DNA from: Sesamum alatum
Lineage: Eukaryota > Streptophyta > Magnoliopsida > Lamiales > Pedaliaceae
Direction: 5' to 3'
Length of the DNA: 64,000 nt
Assembly (NCBI GenBank): GCA_034509735.1
Contig: JACGWO010000008.1
Coordinates: forward strand, 16,007,864 to 16,071,863
The position numbers and the translations under genes are program-made. The notes under the pieces are model-generated. The model was not told the origin of the DNA. It did no database searches and worked only from the letters and a program-made list of their open reading frames with translations. How positions within the stretch are numbered: the first letter of the stretch is position 1; each line of letters starts with the position of its first letter. Shown in pieces: positions 27,615 through 39,182 of this stretch.

Positions 27615-28414
27615 TTCCTAGACAGAGTAGTCAGTGGCGCACGGTGCACAATGGCTCCAAGGGCTCCTGGAGCCATGGCGCACAGCGCAGCGCGCACTTT
27701 CTAAAAGCACAGCGCGAGTATACAAAAATAGACTATGTATTTATATAAGTAGTATGCTCCAATGAAACAATGTAAAAGAAGTTAAACATAAAGATTAAAT
27801 AACATACTCAATTTTAAAAAAACCTTAATATAATTAAAAACAACTAATGTTAAAGCCTTATAAGAGAAAAAAGATGTGCAAAATCTCAAATAAATCCTAA
27901 ATAGTAGATCAAAAATAAATTTACATTGTCAAAATTCAAGAAAAATATCTAAAGAAGCAAATTTCAGAATATTAGAAAACAGAAACAAAATTTCAGAAAG
28001 TAAATTTCGCTAATATTAAATTTCAAAAACAAAACCTAAGGGGTTGTTTTCTCATGAATGCAGCAGCAGCAACAGTTGGGGGGCTTTTAGAATTCTTAGA
28101 GAGTCTGTTGGTCTTCTCTTTTCCTTCAGCCGCCACTTGTGTTTTTCATTAATGCAGCAGCAGCAGGGGGGCTTTTTGAATTCTTAGGGAGTCAACTCCC
28201 TAATTTTTTTAATAATTTTTTTTATTTATCGTGGGCAGGCCCGGGCTCACAAAGGCGCGCCTGGGCAACAGCCCAAATGGCGCCCAGGCGCGCGCCATGG
28301 CAGCACCTGGACAAAGGGCTGCGCAATTTGTAATTTATGGCGAGAAGGCTGCGCCTTGAGCGCCTCTCGACATGGCGCGCGCAATAGCGCGCCATTGACT
28401 ACACTGTTCCTAGA
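27615..28414. mobile_element. hAT-type nonautonomous transposon with 8-bp target duplication
   Basis: The element spans 27623-28406 (784 bp). It begins CAGAGTAGTCAGTGGCGC and its other end reads, in complement, CAGTGTAGTCAATGGCGC: 18-bp inverted repeats with two differences. TTCCTAGA flanks it exactly on both sides (27615-27622 and 28407-28414), an 8-bp target duplication as made by hAT transposases. Ends are GC-rich with many GGCGC motifs, while the middle is AT-rich. An internal duplication of about 90 bp (GAATGCAGCAGCAGCA at 28055 and TAATGCAGCAGCAGCA near 28150) is present. No transposase frame exists, so it must have moved in trans. The array interval it enlarges is otherwise normal. Confidence 0.92.
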
Positions 28415-31400
28415 TTTTATTGATTCACGATTACTACATTTACCCATGCAAAATTTCATTGAAATATGAATAAGTCAAAAGAAAGCAATGCCTGTAAATT
28501 AATAAATTTTCATTCTTTGAATGTAAGAAGAGACTTACATATAAGAAGAAAAAAAACCTAGAACATAATGAAAGTGTTGGACCATCTAAACAAAATGAAC
28601 ACCTTATTTGTCACATATTGATACTAAACAACTACTCCAGACAGAGGAACGTAAATATTGACAGCTATTAAGCAATTACAAGTGCTTTACCATGAATGGA
28701 CCCCGAGCGATACGCTCTTGGGAAAGTGACAATAAATTCTCAACCATTGCGCGCCAGCCTAAATCAAAAAAAGCATCGATTTCAGAGACTGAGTTACAAT
28801 GCAACCAAATATTCAACAACCAAAGATGCTAAAGGAAACAGAAGGCTAATCAATATAAAAATGATATGATACCTTTCCCAAGAATTTGAAGCATGTCATT
28901 AATCTGCGTCATGTACTGAAAAGATAGTTGTTTAATTATTTTTCTCTTTCACCTTTTTTGTCTAGCAAATAGTTTTTTAATACTTTTTTCTCCTTCTCCT
29001 TTCTTTATATTTTTTACTTTTCAATAATTTTTTTCTCCTTCGCCTTTCTTCTATCAGAGAGTTTTTTTTTTGCTCTTTCACCTTTTTTTTTTCTATCAAA
29101 TAGTTTTTTAATATTTTGTTCTCCTTCTCCTTTCTTTATATTTTTTGCTTTTCAATAAATTTTTTCTCCTTCGCCTTTTTCCTATCTTTTAGCCGAGAAC
29201 TCTGGGGTTCCATAGCAATGCTCTCCGCAGCTCTGCATATAAATATACACAAAATGATGAGCGAACCCGATTTCCTTATCATAACAATAATGCATAACAT
29301 TATGCGTGTATGTGTTGTTATGCATATATGGTATACTTAATAACTGGGATCCCATGGAGGATGTGAATCACTGGCAATAAAGCGTACCATTTTATACATA
29401 GGGGTTCAAGTGTATCATGGCTTCTTCAATTCCAACAAAATTTTATTTGTGAAAAGACTAGCATATTAACACCAACAATAAAACCTAGCAAATTGTAGAC
29501 CGGGGTTAAAGTGTATCATGGCTACTTCAATTTAAACCAAAGTAGTTTGGTGAAAAGACTAGACATGTATTTAAGTTTATAACTAGAAGAGTAGCTAATG
29601 CTTGGTGTAGGAGATAAATCTGATTCCTAAATTTTATTGATTCACGATTACTACATTTACCCATGCAAAATTTCATTGAAATATGAATAAGTCAAAAGAA
29701 AAGCAATGCCTGCAAATTAATAAATTTTCATTCTTAGAATGAAAGCAGAGACTTACATATAAGAAGAAAAAAAAAAAAAAACCTAGAAGATAACGAAAGC
29801 GTTGGACATTTAAACAAAATAAGCACCTCATTTGTCACATATTGATACTAAACAACTACTCCAGACAAAGCAACATATACATTGATAGCTATTAAGCAAT
29901 TACAAGTGCTTTACCATGAATGAACCCCGAGTGATAAGCTCTTGGGAAAGTAACAATAAATTCTCAACCATTGTGCGCCAGCCTAAATATATATAAAATA
30001 AAAAAAATCGATTTAAGAGTAGCTAATGCTTGTTTTATGAGATACATCTGATTCCTAGACATTATTGATTCAGGATTACTGCATTTGTCCAAGCAAAATT
30101 TAGTTCAAGTATGAATTAAGTTACAAGAAAAGCAATGCCAGTCTAATAACAAAATTTCAAGACATTATTCTTTGAATGACAAGAAGAGTCACACATAAGA
30201 AGAAAAGAAACTGAGAACATAATGAAACCGCTGGACCATATAAATAAAATAAGCACCTTATTTGTCACATATTAATACTAAAAAACTACTCCAGATAGAG
30301 CAACGTAAATATTGACAGCTATTAAGCAATTACAAGTGCTTTACCATGAATGAACCCCGAGTGATAAGCTCTTGGGAAAGTGACAATAAATTCTCAACCA
30401 TTGCGCACCAGCCTAAATCAAGAAAAGCGTCGATTTAAGAGACTGAGTTACCATTGAACCAAATATTAAAAAACCAAAGATGCTAAGGAAACAGAAGCAT
30501 AATCAATATAAAAATGATATGATACCTTTACCAAGAATTTGAAGCATGTCATTAATCCTGCAAATTTCTCTTTGGACTCTTTTTCTATCAAATAGTTTTT
30601 AATATTTTTCTCCTTCTTTCTTTCTATATTTTGCTTTTTAATGATTTTTTTCTCCTTCGCCTTTCTTATTTCTTTTAGCAGAGAACTCCGGGGTTCCATA
30701 GCAATGCTCTTCGCAATTCTGCATATAGATATACACAAAATGATGATCGAACCCAATTCACTTATCATAACAATAATGCATAACTTTATGGCTATATGTA
30801 ATGTTATGCATATATGGCATATTTAATCACTGGGATCCCATGGATGATGTGAATCACTGACAATAAAACCTACCATATTATACAAAGGGGTTCAAGTGTA
30901 TCATGGCTTCTTCATTTCCAACAAAATTATATTCGTGAGAAGACTAGCATATTATAACTGACAATAAAACCTAGTAAATTGTAGAACGGGGTTCAAGTGT
31001 ATCATGGCTTCTTCAATTTAAACCAAAGTACATTGGCGAAGACATGTATTTATTTTTATAACTAGAAGAGTAGCTAATGCTCGTTACATGAGATAAATCT
31101 GATACCTAAACATTATTGATTCAGAATTACTGCATTTGCCCAAGCAAATTTTCAGTGAAATATGAATATGTTACAAGAAAAGCAATGCCACTATGATAAT
31201 AGATTTTCAAGACACCATACTTTGAATGACAAGAAGAGACTCACATATGAGAAGAAAACAAACCTAGAACATAATAAAAGTGTTGGACCATATAAACAAA
31301 ATAAGCACCTTATTTGTCACATATTGATACTAAACAACTACTCCAGATAGATAAACATACATAATGACAGCAATTAAACAATTACAAATGCTTTATCATG

Positions 31401-32105
31401 AATGAACCCCTAGTTATAAGGTCTTGGGAAAGTGAATAAATTCTCAAGCATCGTGTGCCAGCCTAAATCAAGAAAAGCATCGATTTACTGAGTTACCATG
31501 CAACCAAATATTAAAAAACCAAAGTTGCTAAAGGAAACAGAAGCCTAATCAATATAAAAATGATATGGTACCTTTCCCAAGAATTTGAAGCATGTCATTA
31601 ATATGCGTCATGTCGGAAAAGATAGTTTTTTAAATATTTTTGCTCTTTAGCCTTTTTTTTTTTCTATCAAATAGTTTTTTAATATTTTTTTCTCCTTCTC
31701 CTTTCTTTCTGGTTTTGGCTTTTCAATAATTTTTTTTCTCCTTCGCCTTTCTTCTGTCTTTTAGCAGAGAACTCCGGGGTTCCATAGCAATGCTCTTCGC
31801 AACTCTGCATATAAATATACATAAAATGATGAATGATCCCAATTCACTTATCATAATAATAATGCATAACTTTATGCGTATATGTAATGGTATGCATATA
31901 TGGCATACTTAATAACTGGGATCAAATGGACGATATGACTCACTGACAATAAAACATTCCATATTATACAAAGGGGTTCAAGTGTATCATGGCTTCTTCA
32001 ATTTACCAAAATTATATTCGTGAAAAGAATAGCATATTATCACTGACAATAAATCCTAGCAAATTGTAGACCAAGGTTAAGGTGTATCATAGCTTCTTCA
32101 ATTTT

Positions 32106-32273
32106 AACAAAATTACATCGGGTTTGGCTCAAGATTCCTGCTCAATTTATGAATAGGTATCAGCAACACTAAAATTATGTAATTTATAATGAGCTAAAAA
32201 GTTAATTTATAAAATGCTAATTCTTCATTCCCTCTTTATTAGATAGAGAACTTGAAGAAAGAATCTCTGTTCT
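32106..32273. other. end of tandem array to duplication border
   Basis: The array sequence fades after a final partial motif. No feature can be supported between it and the segmental duplication. Confidence 0.5.
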
Positions 32274-33452
32274 TTCTACAACATCGAACAATCAAGAAAT
32301 CATGAATATGCTAAAAAGTTAAAACCATCCCCAGAAACGCTCCAGTATCAAAATATTGAATACATAACATAACACTAATCATGAATTAATTAGCAATAGC
32401 TTTCAAAAGTTGCTAACGAGAAACTACAATTATTTCTGAAAGAAATTTATTAACAAATGAAACATTCGACTATATCTTACTCTATAAAGTGGATAACATA
32501 ACCATACAGTAGTAAGAGAAAAGGGGAAGGGGAACAAATGTATACTTCCAACTCGACCAACAACAGTTTTTTGGTAGAAGCCGGAAGACATGAAGATCAG
32601 TTTAAAACAAAGAAAAGCCATGGCAAACTTTGCTAATTCTTATGATCTACAGTACCACAACTGCAACTAAGATGATACATTCAGTAACATAGCTCATTCT
32701 TATTGGTTTGCCAGCATAAAGACAGACCAGGAATATTGCTTGTAGTAACTCAACTTTAAGAGCATGAGAATGAAAAGAAGGTTCATTTTATTGAGAAACA
32801 AATTGATATCAGCCATTATACGAATCTTAAACCAGATAAAAACACAAACCAATCCTATATGGTCTAATCTCACACCTTAAAGTGTATGACGTAGTGATGA
32901 TTTTGATTAGCTTGAGATCAACAATCTGACAATGGGCGCAGAAAAACATCACTAAAAGTAGCCGAAAGGCAATTCAGTGATTGCAGCTAAAGATCTTCTG
33001 AAATGAAAACAGGAGCATCATAAATAGACACCCATGGAAGTAGAAACCAATTAACTTTTCATGTTGGGTTCCATGAAAATCAATCTAAGTAAGTTGCAAT
33101 GAATAATCCAACTCAAAGAAGGTGCTGGAAGTTTTTTAAACTTAGTGGTGTGTCAACTGTCACAAACAATTGTTCAGAGCACAAAACAGATCTGCAGAAA
33201 AAATATATTAGAATAGCTTTAACAGAATCATCCCATCAGGCCTACAAGTTAAAGTAGCATCAATAATAATAATTAAAACACATATTGCATACGGAAATTA
33301 GATCGCTTCCACTAAAAAGCACACCTACAATAGATCAGTGAAAAGTATGAAAGAAAGATATGCAAGAATACCACTAGATTATCTCCTCTTCAATTTTCAT
33401 AAAGAGAACTTACTGCAAAATGGCTTACTCTAACAAAAATATCTCATCCTAG
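32274..33452. repeat. segmental duplication, copy 2 (pair with 17727-18965)
   Basis: This is the partner of the copy near 18 kb, about 14.5 kb away in the same orientation. It lacks the 76-bp tandem repeat. After the common end ATCTCATCCTAG it continues with AAACAAAGGGGAAAAG rather than with PRAF exon sequence. The two copies thus flank the PRAF fragment and the ~11 kb array. Confidence 0.75.
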
Positions 33453-34089
33453 TAGAAACAAAGGGGAAAAGAAGAGAAAACTTGGGGTCAAATAATTTAG
33501 CAGAAGCATGAGCTGGTGTACCTCGTGCAGAGATCTATGAGCTTAAACAAAGTATTCTTGGAATTGAAAAAACAAATAAACAAATGGAAGCACTCGTACA
33601 AAATGCAGGTGAAGTTGTAGTTTTCCATAAGTAACGCTAAGACACATGAGCTTTATTCACATCCGATGCCAGAAGTGAATATACTCCACAAAGCACTAAA
33701 GGGCCAAGAGATTTCTCTATCTTCTCACAGGAAAAAAGAGATATTATCAAGAAATGAAAACATAATCACAAAAAGAAAAGCATAACACTTTAATCATGGC
33801 AAAAAGACACCAAGTTTGAAAAAAAAACAAGCTGACAGATAAAAACAAGTTTCATTAACGTAATCAAGAGAATGATGGATAAGCATGATAAGGTCACAGG
33901 TACAGAAACAAGAAGGATAGCCAAGAGGACCCGATTGAACATAAAATAGAAGCATCAGCCAATGTAACTGCCAGTATAAGTGATTTAGTTATAACAGAGA
34001 GATGATAAGTAGGAACATGAAATTATCAACCAGATTTTCAGAGTGGAAAGTTTCTCAACCAGAGTTTCAGAGTGAAAAGTAAGACTTAC
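33453..34089. other. noncoding spacer 3' of the peroxiredoxin remnant
   Basis: On the minus strand this should hold the remaining peroxiredoxin exons, but none is visible. A near-tandem 32-bp repeat with CAACCAGATTTTCAGAGTG-like wording occurs near 34030-34080. A short plus-strand open stretch at about 33523-33634 is not recognisable. Confidence 0.5.
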
Positions 34090-34339
34090 CACACTGTCTA
34101 TGGATACAATTCATACTTCTGTGTTCAACTACTGAAATTCTTCATAACGGTCACTGAAATCAGTGATCTCTGCAACAGAAATGATGGAACAGTTTGTAAA
34201 TAAGATTCCAAGCAATTACTAGTTAGTTGTGATCAGAAGATTGAGTTTCAGACTCACCAGTGGGACAAACAAAGGTGAAGTGCATTGGGGAGAATAAGGG
34301 AATAACATACTTCTTTCCTATATACTCTGAGGGTTTAAC
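34090..34339 (-). pseudogene. 2-Cys peroxiredoxin (BAS1-like) pseudogene, two exons
   Basis: Chloroplast 2-Cys peroxiredoxins reduce hydrogen peroxide with a peroxidatic Cys in an FTFVCPTE motif. Exon A (34258-34339, 82 bp, CTGCAG acceptor, GTGAGT donor) encodes a segment with EYIGKKYV and FTFVCPT. Exon B (34090-34169, 80 bp, TTGCAG acceptor, GTAAGT donor) continues in frame with EITDFSDRYEEFQ and ends VSIDSV, matching known exon borders of this family as I recall them. The peroxidatic Cys codon is intact, but exon B has TAG and TGA stops and the usual FYPLDF stretch is changed to FSPMHF. The transit-peptide exon and the exons with the resolving Cys are not found nearby. It is a remnant with introns, not a processed copy. 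Confidence 0.85.
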
Positions 34340-36500
34340 CTGCAGAAAAAGTAACTCTAATCAGTTAAACAACCTGACTTTGGAATCATTTCGAATCCTT
34401 TCCTCAAAGTAAAATCCATTTACTCAAGCGCAACCTAACTGAATACTAATTCTTCAATAAACAACTTCAATAAAAAATAGTATAATGTTGTTACTACTCT
34501 AGGTTGCTATAGAAGAGCTTGAAGCCTAGATCTCGTTCTATTAGTTACAATAAGAGTAGATATGCTTCAAGTGAGATGATATTTGTATCATAGAAGCTTG
34601 AGGTGAAGGACACAAACCCTCGAAGAAGAATGTAAGAAAAGTGAAGTTACACGAAGAAAATTACTTTTTGTTCGACAAAATTACCACACGGAAATTACAT
34701 CACATCTAGATTTATCAGAGAGAAGACTAGTACATAAAAAATATTTGTCTGTACATTCTAAACAGCATCACTTAAAAACGATCTTAGGTGATGTGAGTCT
34801 CTTAAATACAGTGCTTCTCTTAAATTGAATGGAATTTAGCCATTACAAGTGCCTTACCATGACTGAACCCAAGTGATAAGCACTTGAGAAAGTGACAACA
34901 AATTCTCCCCCATTTCGCACCAGCCTAAGTGAAGAAAAGCATCTATTTAAGAGATTGAGTTACCATGCAACCAAAGATTTAAATACTAAAGACACAAAGG
35001 CAACAAAAAGAGACAGATCGCTAAGAATAATAACTATTGATGGTATCGAATTGTATCTATTGATTTTCAATGGATAAGACTATGTCTAGTAGCATGGTAA
35101 GTCCTCAAAGGTACCTAAAAGATTTTGAGTGTACTTATGTTCCATTATTCTACTCACAATGTCATCTCTTTTTCAAGAAAACACCTCGCTGCTAGTGCGT
35201 CACTTCAATACCACCCAATCTCCTTGCCCAAATATGGACTTGAATTTAAGAGAAGCACTGTATGTAAGTATTTATGAATATCTTAGATATGAAAATGAAA
35301 GTTGGTTTACTAAGCTTCGGAAATACAATGTCATTTTATGAAATTAAACTCAAGCATCGTACATTGCAAAAAGGAAAGAACCCATATAAGTGGTAAAACA
35401 ATCTATACTTTTGGTACAACAGCTAGAGTTAATTATTCCTAAAAATGCTTTAGCATGCCATAAACTTACCATTTTCAGAAGATAAACATCAAGCAAGATT
35501 AGGAAATTGCATAGGCAAACATACTTCCTGCAAGTAAAAAGCATAATATTTGTCAGAGAAAAATAGTTATGGGACCAAAAACTACATCGTTTAGCTGGCT
35601 CCATTCCCAAGTTGAAGCTCGAGAACCACAAAAGCAAGTTGGAAGTTGACTAATTCACCGTGAAGTAAGAATATTACTAATAGTTATGGTAATGAACTAA
35701 CATTTTATCTATAAATAAAGCAGAACTGTTGTCTTTTCCAGGAGAAGGGGAAATAAAGCAAAATAAAAACCAACACCAGAATGTGATCTGTGGACATTGG
35801 AATATAAGGAACCTACTATGTATCTAGATCTCTCTCAACTATTACGTATCACTTGAGAATTGACAAGAGAAACAGGAGCGTTGTGTTTTAGACTTGGTAC
35901 TTTCTATTATCGACGAGTAGAAGTTGAGGAGGTTTCGAAGGAAATCAATGCATTTCCAAGTTAGAATTGCAGTTCCAAGATAATAATGCTACATAAAGAT
36001 ACAACACTATCCACACGTAGAAAATACACAGAAAAATAAAATAAAATTGGAAGAAAAACTCAAATAACTCACAGAAGTTTAAAGTATTAATGTGAGATTT
36101 AATTTAATTTTTCATCTTTAATCTAGAATCTGCTTATGATTCATTACAACAAAATCGACGGGATCTTTTTTCTAACTTCCAGTCCTAAAAGTCAAGAATT
36201 CACACTTTAAGGTTTCATACCATAAACTACATGTACATTCTTAAATCAAACTCAAGGACCTAAAACAGAATTAAATCCAATATATAGGTGATAATTTGGT
36301 GTTAGAAAAAAAAAATGTTTTCCAAAGAAATAGGAAAAATTGTATATAAAACTTCATAACAAAAACAAAGTGAGAAAGATGACATAAGATCCTCACATAG
36401 TATATAACATTTACATACGAAAGAAGATGCATAAACTTTATCACGAATAATAATGAGTGTTTTGCATGAAATATATGAAGAGAACCGAGAATACCGATTA
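34340..36500. other. noncoding spacer with one outlying tandem-unit fragment
   Basis: A diverged piece of the ~1.08 kb unit lies at 34848-34990. Its minus-strand exon still reads ENLLSLSQ between AG and GTAAGG, then departs from the array copies. The rest, to 36500, shows no supportable gene; the open frames near 35129-35637 look like chance. Confidence 0.5.
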
Positions 36501-36880
36501 TCATTCAAGACTGACATATGTAAGAAGATCCAAGAAAATTTTCAAGGCGGATGTGTCCATCAAAGAGAAGGAAATTCTCCCCCTCCCCCCTGCTTTTCTT
36601 GGTTTTCTTCCCTCTGTTTTTGGTTGAGAAGTGAACAGAGGAAAAAAGAAATGAAGGTGAGAGGGTGAAAACATGTCAGTGGGGGTTTGATGTGAGATTG
36701 GGTAAAATGGTGGGAAGACAACAGTGGTTTTGAGGGTTTTTACCAGCGGGGTTTCTCGTTCTCCGCCGTTCTTCTCTCGCGGGTGCTGCCTTGCACAGGA
36801 GCAACCCTCATGCCCCGTCACGTTCCGCCTTGAATCGGCCATCCTCGGCGCACTCCTCGGCCGCGGAAACCCTTCAAATT
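36501..36880 (-). other. GC-richer block, possible old 5' exon or promoter
   Basis: Base composition rises sharply at 36740-36870, with several CpG sites (CCGCGGCCGAGG in complement). A minus-strand frame from an ATG at 36842 (MADSRRNVTGHEG) runs 113 codons but resembles no family I know. A partial repeat links this block to 37050-37100: TGGGAAGACAACAGTGGTTTTGAGGGTTTT against TGGGAAGAAGACATGATTTTTGAGGGTTTT, written here as approximate wording. It may be the start of a lost gene or a duplicated promoter; the evidence is thin. Confidence 0.25.
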
Positions 36881-37319
36881 TTGTAGCTGATTCGTGAGAT
36901 ATGTTGTTGATTTTCTTGCCTCTGTTCTTTTAGTTCAAAAGCAGAATCAGAGTGTGTTTGTGGAGATACAAATCACAAACATTGTTGAAGTGAACAAAAG
37001 GGAAGTCACAAACACAGAAGTGAACAAAAGGAAGGGGGGAATCAGAGTGTGTTTGGGAAGAAGACATGATTTTTGAGGGTTTTCAGCAAGTAGGATTTTG
37101 TAGGGTTTTGAATTTTGATGCTTGATTCGTGTGGTTGTAACAATTGATTAGGGAAAAGATACTCAAGTGAAAACAAGAAACGTGTTTCTGAAAAAAGCGT
37201 GTGTTTCTCAAAAAAGTAATTAAACTAAAAGTCATGTGCTCCCCATGAGCTTTCGTTCTTGAATGCATTATTTCAAATTTGTAACTTTGATAATAATAAG
37301 CAGTGTTTAATCAACTGAC
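36881..37319. other. spacer 3' of the hexosaminidase exon
   Basis: On the minus strand this is where the hexosaminidase intron begins (GTCAGTTG at 37319 downward). No second exon is visible. A short duplication (AGTGAACAAAAGG twice near 36990 and 37020) is present. Confidence 0.5.
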
Positions 37320-38082
37320 CGGGCATATCAATCTCGGGTACAACTCTAACTCCGTGCTCCATCCCATATTCCACCACCCTCTTCACGTCCGCCGCCGTGT
37401 ACTTCATCTCCTCACGGTACGCCCCTTTTGCCGCCAATTCCGGCTCCGACGGCACCACCAGTAGAAAAGAATAGGATTTTGTAATATGCCAATGGAAAAT
37501 ATTCAATTTGTTCATATCGATCGCCCTAATCAGCCGCAGCAAATCCTCAACACCGTAATAGTTCCTGGCGGTATCGAGCATGATTCCCCTGTGCGGAAAC
37601 AGCGGCCCGTCGGAAATGTACAACCCGCACGCCACCCTCTCCGGCTTTGCATACACCAGCTGCGAGAACATCTCCAGCCCGCGCATTGCGCCCCATGGGG
37701 TTTCGGCGTTTAGCACGGCGGCAGCTCCGACGGAGGGGATGGTGAGAGAGTAAGACTCGTCGACGCCGTGGTTCAGCAGGGCGGCGGCGTCGGAGATGAT
37801 GATGGTGAGTGTGGTGAGCGGAGGCCCTCCCATCAGATTGAGAAGTGGGGTGACGAGGGGACGGTGGTGCTCCGTCGGGATCTGGCGGAGGTAGCAGTGG
37901 ACGGCGGGGGTTAGGTAGCGGTGTGGGGGACTGGATATAGTGAAGTGGGCTTGGGCCAGACGTTGATGGGATATCCGACAGCTGAGATTTGAGGAGTGGT
38001 GTACAACATTGTATTGTAAGTAGAATAAGTGTAGAGATGAAGGGATGAGAAAATGAAGGGTTGGTAGTACTACAAAGTACAA
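37320..38082 (-). pseudogene. beta-hexosaminidase (GH20) 5'-terminal exon, truncated
   Basis: Plant beta-N-acetylhexosaminidases trim terminal GlcNAc from N-glycans in the vacuole or apoplast. This exon carries the N-terminal GH20b-like domain (TEHHRPLV, HGVDESYSL, WGAMRGLEMFSQLV) and the start of the catalytic barrel (HRGIMLDTARNYY, KLNIFHWHIT, VVPEIDMPG). It ends at CCCG|GTCAGT, the usual exon border as I recall it. The catalytic Asp-Glu region lies in later exons, which are not in the neighbourhood. Two changes point to decay. The conserved Asp after HIT is Lys (HITKSYSF). Near the N-terminus a different frame holds the family motif INVWPKPTS, so the frame has shifted there. The ATG at 38082 is the first in the main frame and precedes a hydrophobic stretch. 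It is most likely a pseudogene fragment of the HEXO2 type. Confidence 0.8.
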
Positions 38083-39182
38083 CCCATGTTGAGAATGTTA
38101 TCTCAATTGCAATTATGACTGTTTTAGACCATACGGTATGTGTATTTATATGTTTAGATTAGATTAAGGTTAAATCGAATATGACGTTCTACTGCAAAAA
38201 AAAAAAAATAGTAAATCTATATACCAAAAAATGTTTCTCTTAAAAAAAAAACTAAACAAATTATGATTATTGAATAAAATAGTATAAATTCACAATTTGA
38301 TCAGAAATACCTATTTTTGCATTGTGTATAATCGAACAATGCCTGCAAAATATTTTCATTTTTTGTCTTTAGAACTTTTGATTTAATTTATGTATTTGAT
38401 TTATATTTTTCAGTTTTACATATTCATGGCAGGTAATATTTATTTCTCAAGCCTCATATTAATCAACTTCTAAAAAATTAGAAAATTAAGTATTATCCAG
38501 AATGTATATTTGAGAATTCATAGTGATAGTCAAACCTCAGAGTTATGGAATATACCATTGATGTTGGTTGGTTAGATGATACTTAATACTAATTTTGGCT
38601 TCGTTAATTTTGAAACTTATAATATTTATTTAAAGAATATATATTTACCCATGTAATCAGTTAGAATTTTGTAACTATATATTCATTAAAATTCTTTGAT
38701 CATGCCAATTATTCATAATTAAAGTTACTTAAGTGCATCTTTAATCAAGCACATCGATTCTCTAACTTTGTAAGCTGGTTACCAAGTTCTTTGATTGCTA
38801 ATTAATCAATTATGAATTAAAGTTAATTTTTGGATCGAGTGTATTAGTTTTCTAACTTGATATGCATGGTCTCATATTTCAATAATTATGCAAATATCTC
38901 AATTAATTCTCTCCAATAAGTAATCACCAATTAATTTAACAACTAATCTCTCTTGATATTTGCTTTCTAATCAACAATTTTGCTTAGCGTAAGCTAATTC
39001 AGTTAATTATCTACCTTAAAATTATATATACATATATATTATCAAGCATGTTACCTTTAAGTACCTTTTGTACATTCTTACATTTTCATTATAATGTTTC
39101 TCTTTGTTTACATCATTTTTATGTTCCAATTTTTCAGAATTTTATCAAATTCAATTTCTACTAAACTTCTCAATTTATTTTC
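38083..39182. other. AT-rich intergenic spacer
   Basis: This lies upstream of the hexosaminidase exon in its own orientation. I see no element or gene; no convincing TATA or other promoter motif can be singled out. Confidence 0.5.

Larger units (their letters stand above)
20960..32105. repeat. tandem array of about ten ~1.08 kb units
   Basis: Each unit starts near CATGGAGGATGTGAATCACTG. The landmark GCTTTACCATGAATG, or a near form, falls at 21458, 22549, 23624, 24690, 25780, 26868, 28684, 29908, 30338 and 31390. The intervals are 1091, 1075, 1066, 1090, 1088, 1816, 1224, 430 and 1052. The 1816 interval contains a 784-bp hAT element; the 430 step is a partial unit. Units at 23.6-28.7 kb are the most alike, which suggests recent unequal exchange in the centre. 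A partial unit lies outside the array at 16750-16960, and a diverged copy of the exon part near 34851. Each unit has a long polypyrimidine stretch on the plus strand (Lys-rich frames on the minus strand) and the small exons described separately. Confidence 0.9.

Noticed and set aside
21673..31000. Lys-rich minus-strand frames in each unit taken alone as genes
   Set aside because: Their length depends on polypyrimidine runs that vary between units, so an independent small protein cannot be supported; only the exon pair is retained as a candidate.
20960..32105. Regular repeats considered as a CRISPR-like or centromeric array
   Set aside because: Units of 1.08 kb with exon-like parts in a plant genome do not fit CRISPR, and ten copies with a genic motif do not fit a classical centromeric satellite.
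33523..33634. Plus-strand stretch resembling a coiled-coil exon
   Set aside because: Only about 36 codons, no clear splice sites and no family recognised; likely chance.
35129..35637. Frames of 70 and 95 codons on opposite strands
   Set aside because: No family resemblance and no codon or splice evidence.
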